A stretch of 64,000 nucleotides of DNA, taken from the NCBI RefSeq assembly GCF_002165255.2, contig NZ_CP028561.1, positions 248,001-312,000 of the forward strand. The letters are read 5' to 3'. The notes beneath the pieces were generated by a model that searched no databases, was not told the origin of the DNA, and saw only the letters and a list, made by a program, of their open reading frames with translations. This DNA comes from Acinetobacter sp. WCHA45. Its GTDB lineage: Bacteria > Pseudomonadota > Gammaproteobacteria > Pseudomonadales > Moraxellaceae. Position numbers and translations under genes: made by a program. Positions within the stretch are counted from its first letter, which is position 1; each line of letters opens with the position of its first letter. Below, one piece after another: positions 9,067-19,508 of the stretch.

Positions 9067-11619
9067 TTATTGAATATTATTAATTAAATTTTCAATACCA
9101 TCATGTTCTTTTTGGGGTGATGCTGTTTCCATCGCTGGAACAATAATTTGCTCTTCATCAGATGGTGCTGTATCTGGTAAATCTGAGAAGTCAGTTTGCG
9201 CGGAGCGAGTTGGTGCAACAGGAGCAGGACGATAAAGTGGGCGTGCCAACGGTGGGGAAGCACGATATTCTTTTTGCCCTTCATTTTTCTCCAGTTGTAA
9301 TTTGTCGAATGAAATTGGATCTTTCGCGTCTTTATCGAAATGTACCCAAGCTGATGGCGTATCTTTAAGCGAATTCGCCATGAAATTCGTCCAAATTGGT
9401 AAAGCAGCAACTCCGCCATATTCACGTCGACCGAGTGTACGAGGTTGATCAAAACCAACCCAGGCGATTGCAACTAATTTTCCATTAAAACCTGCAAACC
9501 ATGCATCTTTTGCATCATTGGTTGTTCCTGTTTTTCCACCTAAATCGTTACGACCGATTTTAAGTGCTGCTCGTCCAGTACCATGCTGAATCACATCGCG
9601 TAAAATATTAGCCATATCATAAGCTGAGCTAGATTTTAAAATGCGTTGCGCTTGGCGATAATTACTATTTGTCGTTGCGGCTGTTTGAGAGTTAGATGTA
9701 ACAGTTTCAGATGCGGCAGATACATCATCTAAAGTTTCATTGGTGATTTCATTTACAGCATCTTGCTCTTGAATAGCATCGGCTGTTGCATAGGCATTTG
9801 GATCACTAATACAAGGGATACAAGCGTATTCTGGATTTGCTTCATAAATTACTTTGCCTGATGCATCTTCTATTCGTTTAATAAAATGGGGCTGAATGCG
9901 ATAACCGCCATTTGCAAAAGTGGCGTAGCCTGTAGCCATTTGCACAGGGAGTACTAGAGGTGTTCCTAATGCGATTGTGTAGTTACGAGGAATTTGATCT
10001 TCTTGTAATCCAAAATCCATAAATAGTTGGCGTGTGCGTTCAATTCCCACAGTTTGCAATAGTCGGACTGATACAGTATTTCGTGATAAATAGAGCGCAC
10101 GGCGCAGGGGGATCATCCCAAGATAGCGTCCATCGGAGTTTTTTGGAGACCATTTACCAATACTGATGGGGCTATCGTTCACCATGCTATAAGGTGTCAT
10201 ACCACGTTCAAGTGCCAATGCATAAACAAATGGTTTAATAGTTGAACCTGGTTGTCTCCACCCTTGTAACGCACGGTTAAACTTAGATTGATAAAAACTA
10301 TAGCCGCCAACAACAGCTTCTATGGAGCCATCATTTGGATTCAATGCAATCAATTGACCTTGAACTTTAGGAACCTGTACTAAAGACCAAACGGTTTTGT
10401 TTTCATTGGGGCGTAATCGAATAATATCTTTCACTTTAACGATTTGTGAAGCATTCGACATAGCGCCGCCTACACTGTTCGCATTCCGATAAGGGCGAAC
10501 CCATGACATTCCTGCCCAATTTACGGTAACTGTTGAGCCATCTTGCATCAAGGCATCAAAAGAATTGTTATTCACTTTTATGACTTGTGCTGGATAGGTG
10601 TTTGCATATGGAACAAACTGGTTAAGAGGTTTGTCATGTGCTTCTGGTCCACGCCAACCATGGCGGCGATCATAGGCTTCTAAACCGTCTTGAATTGATT
10701 CTTCAGCGTAACGTTGACGGTTACTATCAATCGTCGTATATACCTTATATCCTGAATCAATTGCTTGCTCGCCAAAGTTTTCAACCAATTCTGAACGAAC
10801 CATTTCGCCAACGTACGGGAAAACATTACTGACAGAGCGATCAATCATATTCAGGTTGATTGGCTCAGCAACAGCTTTTTGATATTGACTCTGATTAATA
10901 TAGCCAAGTTGTAGCATACGCCCTAAAATCCAATTCCGGCGTTCAAGTGCGCGTTCAGGATTGACGACAGGGTTGTATTTTGATGGTGCTTTCGGTAATC
11001 CTGCAATCATTGCCATTTGCGCAATGGTAAGTTGATTAATATTTTTGTTGTAATAGATTTGTGCAGCTGCAGCAATTCCGTAAGCATTTTTGCCTAAGAA
11101 GATCTTATTGACGTATGAGCTTAGAATTTCTTGTTTGGTGAGATTTTGCTCGATTTTGCGAGCAAGAAAAACTTCAGTTAGTTTGCGTTTAAGTGTTCGT
11201 TCTGGACTCAAATAATAGTTTTTTGCTACCTGCATGGTAATGGTTGAACCACCAGTTTGTACATCTGACCCTGTAATAGATTCTGTTAGTGCTCGCCCCA
11301 AGCCCTTAAAACTAATCCCATTATGTTCAAAAAATGACGAATCTTCTGCTGCTAGAAATGCATGGATAAACGCTGGTGGAATCTGTTCGTATTTCACTGG
11401 AATGGAAAGTTTGCCGCCATATTCTGCAATTAACTTATTATCTGCCGTGTAAACTTGCAATGGTTTTAGTAAAGGTGCCTTTTTTAATGAACTCATATCA
11501 GGCAAAGAGGGTGCTAGATAGAGATACATGCCATAAAATCCCATTGGAAGTGAGACTAATATAATAATAAGCATCAAAAAAAATGGACGAACAATACCAG
11601 AACTGGATAGCTTTTTCAT
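9067..11619 (-). CDS. mrcA: Bifunctional penicillin-binding protein 1A
   Basis: A class A PBP that polymerises glycan strands and cross-links them in the periplasm. The 850-residue protein has one N-terminal membrane anchor (about residues 12-35), a GT51 glycosyltransferase domain with catalytic Glu92 in AAEDSSFFEHNG, an OB-like insert, and a transpeptidase domain with STIK at 459-462, SRN at 512-514 and KTG at 696-698. A Ser/Thr/Ala-rich insert (about 610-655) separates the last two motifs, and the tail is Pro-rich. It is divergent from pilM across 162 bases, the order found in other Gammaproteobacteria. Confidence 0.96.
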   Translation of the reverse strand: MKKLSSSGIVRPFFLMLIIILVSLPMGFYGMYLYLAPSLPDMSSLKKAPLLKPLQVYTADNKLIAEYGGKLSIPVKYEQIPPAFIHAFLAAEDSSFFEHNGISFKGLGRALTESITGSDVQTGGSTITMQVAKNYYLSPERTLKRKLTEVFLARKIEQNLTKQEILSSYVNKIFLGKNAYGIAAAAQIYYNKNINQLTIAQMAMIAGLPKAPSKYNPVVNPERALERRNWILGRMLQLGYINQSQYQKAVAEPINLNMIDRSVSNVFPYVGEMVRSELVENFGEQAIDSGYKVYTTIDSNRQRYAEESIQDGLEAYDRRHGWRGPEAHDKPLNQFVPYANTYPAQVIKVNNNSFDALMQDGSTVTVNWAGMSWVRPYRNANSVGGAMSNASQIVKVKDIIRLRPNENKTVWSLVQVPKVQGQLIALNPNDGSIEAVVGGYSFYQSKFNRALQGWRQPGSTIKPFVYALALERGMTPYSMVNDSPISIGKWSPKNSDGRYLGMIPLRRALYLSRNTVSVRLLQTVGIERTRQLFMDFGLQEDQIPRNYTIALGTPLVLPVQMATGYATFANGGYRIQPHFIKRIEDASGKVIYEANPEYACIPCISDPNAYATADAIQEQDAVNEITNETLDDVSAASETVTSNSQTAATTNSNYRQAQRILKSSSAYDMANILRDVIQHGTGRAALKIGRNDLGGKTGTTNDAKDAWFAGFNGKLVAIAWVGFDQPRTLGRREYGGVAALPIWTNFMANSLKDTPSAWVHFDKDAKDPISFDKLQLEKNEGQKEYRASPPLARPLYRPAPVAPTRSAQTDFSDLPDTAPSDEEQIIVPAMETASPQKEHDGIENLINNIQ

Positions 11620-11781
11620 AATAAGTAAGTTTTAATAAGAGCGAATGGCAAACTAATTATGGTCAGTATATCCTTTAGCCTTACGGATTGTTAGATGAGA
11701 TATTGTATCCGTATCAATTAAAGACCAAAACAAATTAGTGAGTTGTATTTTTGGGGATAAAAAAATAAATAGGAATGTACT

Positions 11782-12840
11782 GTGCTCAGGTTATATCGTA
11801 AACCAAATAAGGGGTTAGTGGGTGTCGATATTAGTTCGACAACTGTTAAGTTATTGGAGCTCTCTGTAAAGAACGGTAGATATTGGGTTGAAAGCTATGC
11901 TGTGATGCCACTGCCTGAAAACAGTGTCGTAGAAAAAAGCATCATCAATCCAGAAGCAGTTGGTGACGCGCTTGAAAGAGTCGTTAACCTTGCTAATCCG
12001 CATACGACGAATGTGGCTATAGCTGTGCCAACTTCAATGGTGATTAATAAAATCATTGAAATGGATGCAGATATGACAGCCGATGAACGAGAAGTTCAAA
12101 TTCGTATGGATGCTGAGCAATACATTCCGTTCCCATTGGATGAAGTAAGTCTAGATTTTGAAGTCTTACCTGACAAATTAGCAAACCCAAATCGTGTAAA
12201 TGTATTGTTAGTGGCAACGCGTACAGAAAATGTTGACACACGTGTAGATGTTCTTGAGCTGGCTAATTTATCTGCAAAAATTGCTGATGTTGAAAGTTAT
12301 GCCATGGAACGTGCTTTCAGTGTATTCGCAGATACTTTGCCAATAGGTGCAAACACAGTTGGTATTTTAGATATTGGTCATACTATGACCACCTTATCTG
12401 TCATGCAGAAAGGTAAAATTATCTATACACGTGAACAGGTATTTGGTGGTCGACAGCTAACCCAGGATGTTCAGAGCCGTTACGGTTTGTCTTTTGAAGA
12501 GGCTGGGCGTGCGAAAAAAGAAAGAACACTGCCTGACGACTATGATACGGAAGTGCTCGAACCTTTTTTAGATGCCGTAGTTCAACAGGCAGCTCGCTCA
12601 CTTCAGTTTTTCTTTTCATCATCACAGTTCAATGAGATTGACCATATTTTATTGGCAGGTGGTAATGCCAATATTCCTGGTTTAGCCAAGTTGTTACAAC
12701 AAAAACTAGGTTATCGCGTCACCATTTCCAATCCATTCTTACAAATGGGCTTTTCTCCGCAGATTGATATTAAAAAAATTGAAAATGATGCTTCCTCATT
12801 GATGGTTGCATGTGGTTTAGCATTGAGGAGTTTTGATTAG
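11782..12840 (+). CDS. pilM: Type IV pilus assembly ATPase-like protein PilM
   Basis: A cytoplasmic actin-fold protein that binds the N-terminal tail of PilN and links the inner-membrane alignment complex to the motor. The N-terminal signature VGVDISSTTVKLLEL and later GILDIGHTMTTLSV are nucleotide-binding phosphate motifs of the FtsA/PilM fold. It starts with GTG, preceded by an AGGA about 7 bases upstream. The TAG stop shares its G with the GTG start of pilN. First gene of pilMNOPQ. Confidence 0.96.
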   Translation: MLRLYRKPNKGLVGVDISSTTVKLLELSVKNGRYWVESYAVMPLPENSVVEKSIINPEAVGDALERVVNLANPHTTNVAIAVPTSMVINKIIEMDADMTADEREVQIRMDAEQYIPFPLDEVSLDFEVLPDKLANPNRVNVLLVATRTENVDTRVDVLELANLSAKIADVESYAMERAFSVFADTLPIGANTVGILDIGHTMTTLSVMQKGKIIYTREQVFGGRQLTQDVQSRYGLSFEEAGRAKKERTLPDDYDTEVLEPFLDAVVQQAARSLQFFFSSSQFNEIDHILLAGGNANIPGLAKLLQQKLGYRVTISNPFLQMGFSPQIDIKKIENDASSLMVACGLALRSFD

Positions 12841-13463
12841 TGGCAAAGATTAACTTACTCCCTTGGCGTGATGAGCTAAGAGAACAAAAAAAGAAACAGT
12901 TCGTTGCATTTTGTGCTGGGGTAGCAGCATTAGGCGTAGTATCAGTTTTTTCTGGGTGGATGTACTTTGACCATAAGTTGAATGATCAAGAACAGGCAAA
13001 TCAGCTAATTGTAAGTACTAACCAGAATTTAGATACTCAACTTAAGTCATTAGATGGTTTGCAAGAACGACGTAATGCAATCATTGAGCGTATGAAGTTG
13101 ATTCAAGGCTTACAAGGGCAGCGTCCAATTACCGTGCGTCTGGTTGATGAACTGGTACGTGTGACACCACCAACCATGTATCTTACTAAATTTACCCGTA
13201 CAGGGGATAAGTTCACCATTGAAGGAAAGGCGGAAAGTCCAAATACAGTGGCTGAACTGTTGCGTAATCTTGAGGCATCACCTTGGTATCGCAATGCCTT
13301 TATGAATTCATTTCTGGCAGCTGAAGAGAAAAAAGATAAAACAGCAGCATCTCTTGTGCCACGTGTTGAAGAAAACTATGGAAGCTTTGTTGTAACCGTG
13401 GATTTAGGGGAAATAGGGACAACTGCGGAAGCTGATCCAGCAGCATCAGGAGTGGCGCAATGA
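12840..13463 (+). CDS. pilN: Type IV pilus inner-membrane protein PilN
   Basis: A bitopic protein of the alignment subcomplex. The N-terminal motif INLLPWR (residues 4-10) is the known PilM-binding peptide of PilN. It is followed by one membrane segment (about 22-42), a coiled coil and a ferredoxin-like periplasmic domain. The start is GTG, overlapping the pilM stop by one base; the pilO ATG overlaps its stop by four (ATGA). Confidence 0.95.
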   Translation: MAKINLLPWRDELREQKKKQFVAFCAGVAALGVVSVFSGWMYFDHKLNDQEQANQLIVSTNQNLDTQLKSLDGLQERRNAIIERMKLIQGLQGQRPITVRLVDELVRVTPPTMYLTKFTRTGDKFTIEGKAESPNTVAELLRNLEASPWYRNAFMNSFLAAEEKKDKTAASLVPRVEENYGSFVVTVDLGEIGTTAEADPAASGVAQ

Positions 13464-14206
13464 ACTTAGAGAAGTCAGATGATTTAAATCAAGAGACGGT
13501 GGCGATCAAGAAAAAGAAGATGACTGTAGAGCAGTTCTTCCAACAATTTAATACGTTGGATATGAATAACTACGGTAGCTGGCCTGCGTCTGTCAAAATA
13601 ACCTGCTGGATTTTTATTTTTCTGGCTGTGCTTGCTCTAGGGTATTTTGTCGTAATTAGAGGTCAACTTGATGATATTGCAAATGCTCAAGCACAAGAGC
13701 AAAGTTTATTAAATGAATTTAAAGAAAAAGATTCTAAATTACGTAATTTGCAGCAATATCAAGCTCAATTACAAGAAATGGAAGCAAATTTCAATCAACA
13801 ATTAGAACAACTACCGAAAGAAACTGAAATTCCAAGTTTAGTTGAAGATATTAATTTAACTGGTGTGAACTCTGGATTAAAGTTTAAAAATATCCGCTTA
13901 GAAAATGAAGTAAAGCAAGAGTTTTTTATTGAGCAGCCCATTAGTATTGAAGCTACGGGGGATTATCATGCTTTTGGTGCATTTACTACAGGTATTGCCG
14001 CCCTGCCACGTATTGTGACCCTGCATGATTTTACGGTTGAAGCAACAGAAGATACTCAGAAAAAATCTGATATTCCAGTCATTAATTATACGGTAAAAGC
14101 AAAAACTTATCGCTATGTCGGTGCGGATGAGCAAGCAGATGCCAATCCATCTACAAGTGTAACCAATTCTACAAGTACTCCACCTGCACAAGGGGGGCAA
14201 CATTAA
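13460..14206 (+). CDS. pilO: Type IV pilus inner-membrane protein PilO
   Basis: PilN's partner in the alignment subcomplex. The 248-residue protein has a longer cytoplasmic tail (about 45 residues), one membrane segment at about 47-70, a strongly charged coiled coil (about 72-125), then a periplasmic domain that contacts PilP. It overlaps pilN by 4 bases, and its TAA overlaps the pilP ATG by one base. The tail after residue 220 is Ser/Thr/Pro-rich. Confidence 0.94.
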   Translation: MNLEKSDDLNQETVAIKKKKMTVEQFFQQFNTLDMNNYGSWPASVKITCWIFIFLAVLALGYFVVIRGQLDDIANAQAQEQSLLNEFKEKDSKLRNLQQYQAQLQEMEANFNQQLEQLPKETEIPSLVEDINLTGVNSGLKFKNIRLENEVKQEFFIEQPISIEATGDYHAFGAFTTGIAALPRIVTLHDFTVEATEDTQKKSDIPVINYTVKAKTYRYVGADEQADANPSTSVTNSTSTPPAQGGQH

Positions 14207-14733
14207 TGAATAATTATAAAATTTTCCTGGGATTGATATTCGCTGTTGGATTGGTCGGGTGTGATTCCCGTATTGATGCAGTCAATCAGCAGATGGCAGA
14301 AATTCGCAATCAGCCACCTTTACCGATTGAACCTGCACCTATATTTACACCTGTACCATTATTTAACTATGCGGCACATCAGTTAAAAAGCCCGTTTATG
14401 CCAAGTTCTCTGGCTGCTGAACTTAAGATTATGGCAGGTAAGCGTGTTTATCCTAATTTTAATCGTCAGCCACAGCCATTAGAGAGTTATGCTCTTGAGG
14501 CCTTGAATATGAAAGGTAGTATGCGTGGTAAGCAAAATGACACGATCGCCTTGATTCAAACACCAGATGGTCAGATTGAACGTGTACAGGTTGGTAGTTA
14601 TTTGGGTATGAACCAAGGGCGTGTAGTTAAAATTAGCCCTACACAAATTGATTTAATAGAAATTGTGCCAGATGGGCGAGAGGGTTATGTGGAAAGGCCT
14701 AGAACACTCGTTTTAATTGGACCAGCACAGTAG
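14206..14733 (+). CDS. pilP: Type IV pilus lipoprotein PilP
   Basis: An inner-membrane lipoprotein that bridges PilNO to the PilQ secretin. The signal peptide ends in a lipobox LVGC with the lipidated Cys at residue 19. A flexible Pro-rich linker follows, and then the HR-like beta domain (from about residue 85) that binds the N0 domain of PilQ. Length 175 aa is typical. Confidence 0.95.
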   Translation: MNNYKIFLGLIFAVGLVGCDSRIDAVNQQMAEIRNQPPLPIEPAPIFTPVPLFNYAAHQLKSPFMPSSLAAELKIMAGKRVYPNFNRQPQPLESYALEALNMKGSMRGKQNDTIALIQTPDGQIERVQVGSYLGMNQGRVVKISPTQIDLIEIVPDGREGYVERPRTLVLIGPAQ

Positions 14734-14748
14734 ATTAAGGGAATAACA

Positions 14749-16938
14749 ATGAAAAAACAGTTTAAAGATTCTTTATTTGGGGAAGCGAAGACCATGAATC
14801 ATGCATTTCGTCAGTTTTCTATGGGTGCTGTTGCCATCGCAATCATGCAAGCTGCATCTGCACAAGTGAGTATGACGAATATTGTTCCAATGAGTTTGGC
14901 TGATCAAGGTACAGAAATTCGTGTGATGTTTAATGGATTGCCTCCACAACCGCAGGCATATCAATTGGAAAAACCTTCTCGATTGATTTTAGATTTTGAT
15001 AAAACGCAACAAAATTTGAAACAGGCATCAATACCAGTATCAACTAATGAAGCATCAACAATTGATGTTGCAGCTGATGATCAGCGTTCACGTCTAGTTG
15101 TTAATTTAAAGGAAGCAGGAGCATTTACGACACGTGTTGAAGGGAACACGTTTATTCTTAAAATAAATGCAGTTCAACCAGTAAATGCTGTTCGTAATGC
15201 TACGGTTGTCAGACAACCACAGCAAGGTGTATCAAATATTGGTTTCCAGCGCGGTAAGGATGGCGAGGGGTTGGTTGTTATTGACCTATTGGGAAATAAC
15301 ACACCTGTCGATGTACAGCAGCAAGGTAGTAAGATTGTGGTGCGAACAATGGGGAACAAAATTCCAGCCCATTTGGCGCGTCGTTTAAATACCAACGATT
15401 TTGCTACACCTGTCGCAAGTGTAGATGCTTATAATGATAAAGGTAACGGTGTTATCACCATTCAGTCTGCTGGTAGTTATGAATATATGGCTTACCAAGC
15501 GGAAAATAAATTAACGATTAGTCTTAAGCGCCCAGAAGATAAATCTTCTCCGAAAGCTAAAGCCCAAGTCTATACTGGGAATAAAATTTCATTAGATTTT
15601 CAAGATATTGAGGTGCGTCGAGTTCTGCAGCTGTTGGCTGATTTTACCAGTATAAACATGGTTGCAGCTGATACCGTACAAGGTAATATTACGCTGCGGT
15701 TGAAAGATGTGCCTTGGGATCAGGTTCTGGATATTGTATTAAAAACCAAGAATTTGGATAAGCGCCGTAATGGCAATGTAATCTGGATTGCACCTGTTTC
15801 TGAGTTAATTAAGGCAGAAGAAGAAGAAGCCAAAGCAATTGCACAAAGTATTAAGCTTTCTCCAATACAAACAGAATATATTAAGTTGAGTTATGCAAAA
15901 GCTGCTGATATTGAGAAATTAATTACTCAGGGTAAAAATAGTGGCTCAGGTAACAGCTCTTCAGGTCCGAATAATAATGCTGATCCATTGGGAGATAGTG
16001 TTGGGAGTTTGTTAAGTCCTCGTGGTACGATTTCTACTGACCCTCGCACGAATACACTGATTATTAATGACACGTCACAAAAAATTGATCAAATTCGTAA
16101 AATGGTCGATTTGCTGGATGTATCAGTTAAGCAGGTAATGATTGAGGCACGTATTGTCAGTGCAAGTACCGATTTTACGAAAGAAATGGGTGTTAAATGG
16201 GGTATTCTATCGCAAGGTATTACTAGTAATAATGATTTGTTAGTAGGTGGTAGTAATACTACTTTATGGAACTTAAGAAAGCCTACTAAAGATAGTGATA
16301 CAGGGGGGTGGAAATATGAAATTGAACGTCCAAGTAACCTAAATGTTGATTTGGGGGCAACAGCAGTAGGTGCGAGTCGTATTGCTTTTGGTTTAATCAG
16401 TTTGTCAGATTTTATGCTGGATCTAGAACTGTCTGCGGTTCAGGCGGATGGTTATGGTGAAGTCATTTCAACGCCTAAAGTTATGACTGCGGATAAACAA
16501 ACTGCAAAAATTGAGTCAGGTACTCAAGTTCCTTTTTCATCCTCAACGGGTACTGGGGCAAATGCAACGCCGAAAATCGAATTTAAAGATGTGGTATTAA
16601 GTTTAGATGTAACGCCGAGTATTACACCAGATGGAAAGGTTCAAATGAATCTTGATATTAAGAAAGATAGTATTGCTGGTGTAACCCCTCAAGGACAATT
16701 CTATTTTAATAAAAACATGGTGAATACTAATGTCTTGGTTAATAATGGTGAAACGGTGGTATTAGGCGGTATTTTTGAACAAGAAAATCTAAACAAACAA
16801 ACCAAGGTGCCATTTTTAGGTGATTTACCTTTCATGGGCAAATTATTCCGTCGTGATTCGAAAACTGAAAATAAACGTGAACTACTTATTTTTGTGACAC
16901 CAAGAATTGTTAATGACACTTTGACGAGAAATCATTAA
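14749..16938 (+). CDS. pilQ: Type IV pilus secretin PilQ
   Basis: The outer-membrane channel through which the pilus passes and DNA enters. In 729 residues it has a signal peptide (ending near ASA, about residue 38), AMIN-type beta domains (about 40-270) that bind peptidoglycan, an N0/STN domain (from YTGNKISLDFQDIEV), an N1 domain with a Ser/Gly/Asn-rich loop around 400-415, and a C-terminal secretin domain with VPFLGDLPFMGKLFR. It follows pilP by 15 bases. A second ATG (codon 16) would give a shorter signal peptide; the first is kept. Confidence 0.96.
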   Translation: MKKQFKDSLFGEAKTMNHAFRQFSMGAVAIAIMQAASAQVSMTNIVPMSLADQGTEIRVMFNGLPPQPQAYQLEKPSRLILDFDKTQQNLKQASIPVSTNEASTIDVAADDQRSRLVVNLKEAGAFTTRVEGNTFILKINAVQPVNAVRNATVVRQPQQGVSNIGFQRGKDGEGLVVIDLLGNNTPVDVQQQGSKIVVRTMGNKIPAHLARRLNTNDFATPVASVDAYNDKGNGVITIQSAGSYEYMAYQAENKLTISLKRPEDKSSPKAKAQVYTGNKISLDFQDIEVRRVLQLLADFTSINMVAADTVQGNITLRLKDVPWDQVLDIVLKTKNLDKRRNGNVIWIAPVSELIKAEEEEAKAIAQSIKLSPIQTEYIKLSYAKAADIEKLITQGKNSGSGNSSSGPNNNADPLGDSVGSLLSPRGTISTDPRTNTLIINDTSQKIDQIRKMVDLLDVSVKQVMIEARIVSASTDFTKEMGVKWGILSQGITSNNDLLVGGSNTTLWNLRKPTKDSDTGGWKYEIERPSNLNVDLGATAVGASRIAFGLISLSDFMLDLELSAVQADGYGEVISTPKVMTADKQTAKIESGTQVPFSSSTGTGANATPKIEFKDVVLSLDVTPSITPDGKVQMNLDIKKDSIAGVTPQGQFYFNKNMVNTNVLVNNGETVVLGGIFEQENLNKQTKVPFLGDLPFMGKLFRRDSKTENKRELLIFVTPRIVNDTLTRNH

Positions 16939-16975
16939 TATATTTTGAATAATCGCAATTAATATAGGTGGCGCG

Positions 16976-17515
16976 TTGCAAGGCAAAGCGTTTGAAACCC
17001 TACCAAATATTTATTTGGTAGGGCCGATGGGGGCAGGAAAAACAACAGTTGGTCGACATTTAGCAGAATTGTTGGGGCGTGAATTCATTGATAGTGATCA
17101 TGAAATTGAGCGTAAAACAGGTGCTACAATCCCTTGGATTTTTGAAAAAGAGGGCGAATCTGGTTTTCGAGCACGTGAAACTAATGTGTTAAATGACCTA
17201 ACTGCACGTTCTGCCCTTGTTTTGGCGACTGGTGGTGGTGCGGTAACACAATCGGAAAATCGAAAGTTTTTAAAACAGCGAGGTATCGTTGTTTATCTAT
17301 ATACTCCTGTAGAGCTTCAGCTACAGCGAACTCATCGCGATAAGAATCGTCCATTGTTGCAAGTAGAAAACCCAGAAAAGAAATTAAGAGATTTGTTAAC
17401 TGTGCGAGATCCACTTTATCGTGAGGTTGCACATTTCATTGTTGAAACAAATCAGGGTGCAGCGCGAGACTTAGCGCAAAAAATTCTACAGCTTATTTTA
17501 TCTAAACAAATTTAG
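16976..17515 (+). CDS. aroK: Shikimate kinase
   Basis: Phosphorylates shikimate at the 3-OH with ATP in aromatic amino acid synthesis. Walker A is GPMGAGKTT (16-24), the shikimate-binding Asp is in FIDSDHEIE, and the GGG motif is in LATGGGAV. The start is a TTG preceded by a ribosome-binding site (aggtgg) 5 bases upstream; no in-frame ATG or GTG lies between this and the previous stop that would keep the conserved N-terminus. Downstream of pilQ, as usual. Confidence 0.94.
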   Translation: MQGKAFETLPNIYLVGPMGAGKTTVGRHLAELLGREFIDSDHEIERKTGATIPWIFEKEGESGFRARETNVLNDLTARSALVLATGGGAVTQSENRKFLKQRGIVVYLYTPVELQLQRTHRDKNRPLLQVENPEKKLRDLLTVRDPLYREVAHFIVETNQGAARDLAQKILQLILSKQI

Positions 17516-17539
17516 TAATTTTCTTGTTGGTCTAATTTT

Positions 17540-18622
17540 ATGCAAACACTACATGTTGAATTGGGTGATCGTCGCTATCCTATTTTTATTGGAAGTAATT
17601 TAAATCCCAGAGATTTGCTAGCGCCATATATTCATGGTCGACAAGTGATGTTGGTTTCCAATACAACCGTTGCACCATTATATTTGCAACATTATGTTGA
17701 TGGATTGCGCCAGTTAGATAAACAGATTGCACAATGTATTTTACCCGACGGTGAGCAATTTAAAGACATTGAACATTTGAATTTAATTTTTGATGCGCTT
17801 TTGGAATCAGGTTTTAATCGTGATTGCACAGTGCTTGCATTAGGTGGTGGAGTCATTGGTGATATGGCTGGTTTTGCATCAGCTTGTTTCCAGCGCGGAG
17901 TGAATTTTATTCAAGTACCAACTACATTATTATCTCAAGTTGATTCAAGTGTGGGTGGGAAGACAGGAATCAATCATCCATTAGGTAAAAACATGTTGGG
18001 TGCGTTTCAGCAACCTCAAGTTGTATTAGCGGATATGGCACAGCTTGATACTTTACCAGACCGTGAACTTTCTGCTGGTTTGGCTGAAGTGATTAAATAT
18101 GCATTACTAGGTGATGTGGATTTTCTAGTATGGTTAGAACAGAACATGGATGCGCTTGTTGCACGTGATGCGAATTTACTCGCAGAAGCAGTCTATCGCT
18201 CATGCGCACATAAAGCTAGAATTGTGGCTAATGATGAAAAAGAGCAGGGTGAGCGTGCACTTCTAAATTTAGGGCATACTTTTGGGCATGCAATCGAATC
18301 CTATCTAGGTTATGGGGTATGGTTACATGGTGAAGCGGTTGCAACAGGTATGGTCATGGCGGCAGATTTGTCACACCGTCTAGGTTGGATATCTGCTGAA
18401 GATGTTGAGCGTACAAAAAGAATTATTCTACGTGCCCATTTACCGATATCATGTCCACAGATTCCACTCGACGAATTTTTGGCTTATATGTCGCATGATA
18501 AAAAAGTGCTCAATGGTCAATTACGTTTGGTTTTACTTAAGAAGTTAGGCCAAGCGGTAATTACCAAAGATTTTGATGTGGATTTAATGAAGCAAACGAT
18601 TCTTGCGAACCAATCTTCATAA
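17540..18622 (+). CDS. aroB: 3-dehydroquinate synthase
   Basis: An NAD- and metal-dependent enzyme that converts DAHP to 3-dehydroquinate, the second shikimate pathway step. Recognised by [21 protein letters not shown] (NAD binding), [11 protein letters not shown] and the metal-ligand motif [12 protein letters not shown]. Length is 360 aa, the family norm. It follows aroK by 24 bases and is probably in the same transcript. Confidence 0.97.
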   Translation: MQTLHVELGDRRYPIFIGSNLNPRDLLAPYIHGRQVMLVSNTTVAPLYLQHYVDGLRQLDKQIAQCILPDGEQFKDIEHLNLIFDALLESGFNRDCTVLALGGGVIGDMAGFASACFQRGVNFIQVPTTLLSQVDSSVGGKTGINHPLGKNMLGAFQQPQVVLADMAQLDTLPDRELSAGLAEVIKYALLGDVDFLVWLEQNMDALVARDANLLAEAVYRSCAHKARIVANDEKEQGERALLNLGHTFGHAIESYLGYGVWLHGEAVATGMVMAADLSHRLGWISAEDVERTKRIILRAHLPISCPQIPLDEFLAYMSHDKKVLNGQLRLVLLKKLGQAVITKDFDVDLMKQTILANQSS

Positions 18623-18641
18623 TCAATATATTGAGAAAAAT

Positions 18642-19508
18642 ATGCTTATTTCTAGATCAATCTGGCAAAATATTCAACAATACAGCTGGCTCACGCTTGC
18701 AATTGTATGCTTGATTGCTGCATTGGTCTTTTGGGGAATTACTGATGGAGATGCTTTGGTTGAGGTAGATCAACCAGCTAAAACTGAAGTTCAAATTCAA
18801 CCTGAAAAAGTGACTGCAACTGCTCATCTAGGTGCCTTTTCTAATGAGGTGAAGCCGCTAGATTTAACAACCAGAGTTGTTGTTTCTAATGAGCATGCAC
18901 CAGAATTTCGTGGCACTAAATTTATTAAAGAAAATCAGAAAAAATGGACGATGGAAATTTTTCGTAGTTCAGATGAAGCAATTGTTAAAAATTTTTTGTT
19001 GAGTCGATTAGATCGGAAAAAGTTTATTTATTTCCGCTTAACTGGTGAGGATCAGGCAGAACAATATGTTCTTGCTTATGGTATGTCACCAAATATGGAG
19101 GAAGCAAATCGTCAATTTGCTCAATTGAATTTGGTACTTCCGCAATCCGTGCAACCTAAAGCCCAGCAATTATCAAAATATGCAGAGTTTGTGAATGATT
19201 TAGGGTTTGATGAATTAAAAACAGCGACAAATCAGCTTTATGATATTCAGTTAAAACCCGCAGCGCTACCTAAAGTGGACGAGAGTTTGTTGGCTGCAGG
19301 GGCGGTGGTTTCACAAGGCAGTTTGGGTGTTAGTTCAGAAAAGCCAGCAGTTGATCCTGCAATAGCAACTCAGACAACAGTCACACAGCGTGATGCTCAA
19401 GGTAACGTGGTAAACGTCAAACAAAGCCAATCTTCAACACAAAACCCTGAAAAATTGAAAGAAAATTCAGATTCTTCTAAACGCGATGTGGTAGATCCAT
19501 TCAATTAG
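18642..19508 (+). CDS. SPOR-like single-pass membrane protein
   Basis: A 288-residue protein with a membrane segment at about residues 18-38 and a long periplasmic part. Residues about 95-155 (KKWTMEIFRSS to EEANRQFAQL) resemble a SPOR domain, which binds denuded septal glycan; this is a family-level impression from pattern, not proven. The tail is low-complexity, rich in Gln, Ser and Thr. It sits 19 bases after aroB, the place where many Gammaproteobacteria carry damX, so a DamX-like division role is plausible. The ATG at 18642 is chosen; an upstream ATG at 18603 lies inside aroB. Confidence 0.75.
   Translation: MLISRSIWQNIQQYSWLTLAIVCLIAALVFWGITDGDALVEVDQPAKTEVQIQPEKVTATAHLGAFSNEVKPLDLTTRVVVSNEHAPEFRGTKFIKENQKKWTMEIFRSSDEAIVKNFLLSRLDRKKFIYFRLTGEDQAEQYVLAYGMSPNMEEANRQFAQLNLVLPQSVQPKAQQLSKYAEFVNDLGFDELKTATNQLYDIQLKPAALPKVDESLLAAGAVVSQGSLGVSSEKPAVDPAIATQTTVTQRDAQGNVVNVKQSQSSTQNPEKLKENSDSSKRDVVDPFN

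Noticed and set aside
9084-9473. 129-codon minus-strand frame overlapping the 3' part of mrcA
   Set aside because: Same strand, different frame from mrcA, whose C-terminal domain and KTG motif continue through it.
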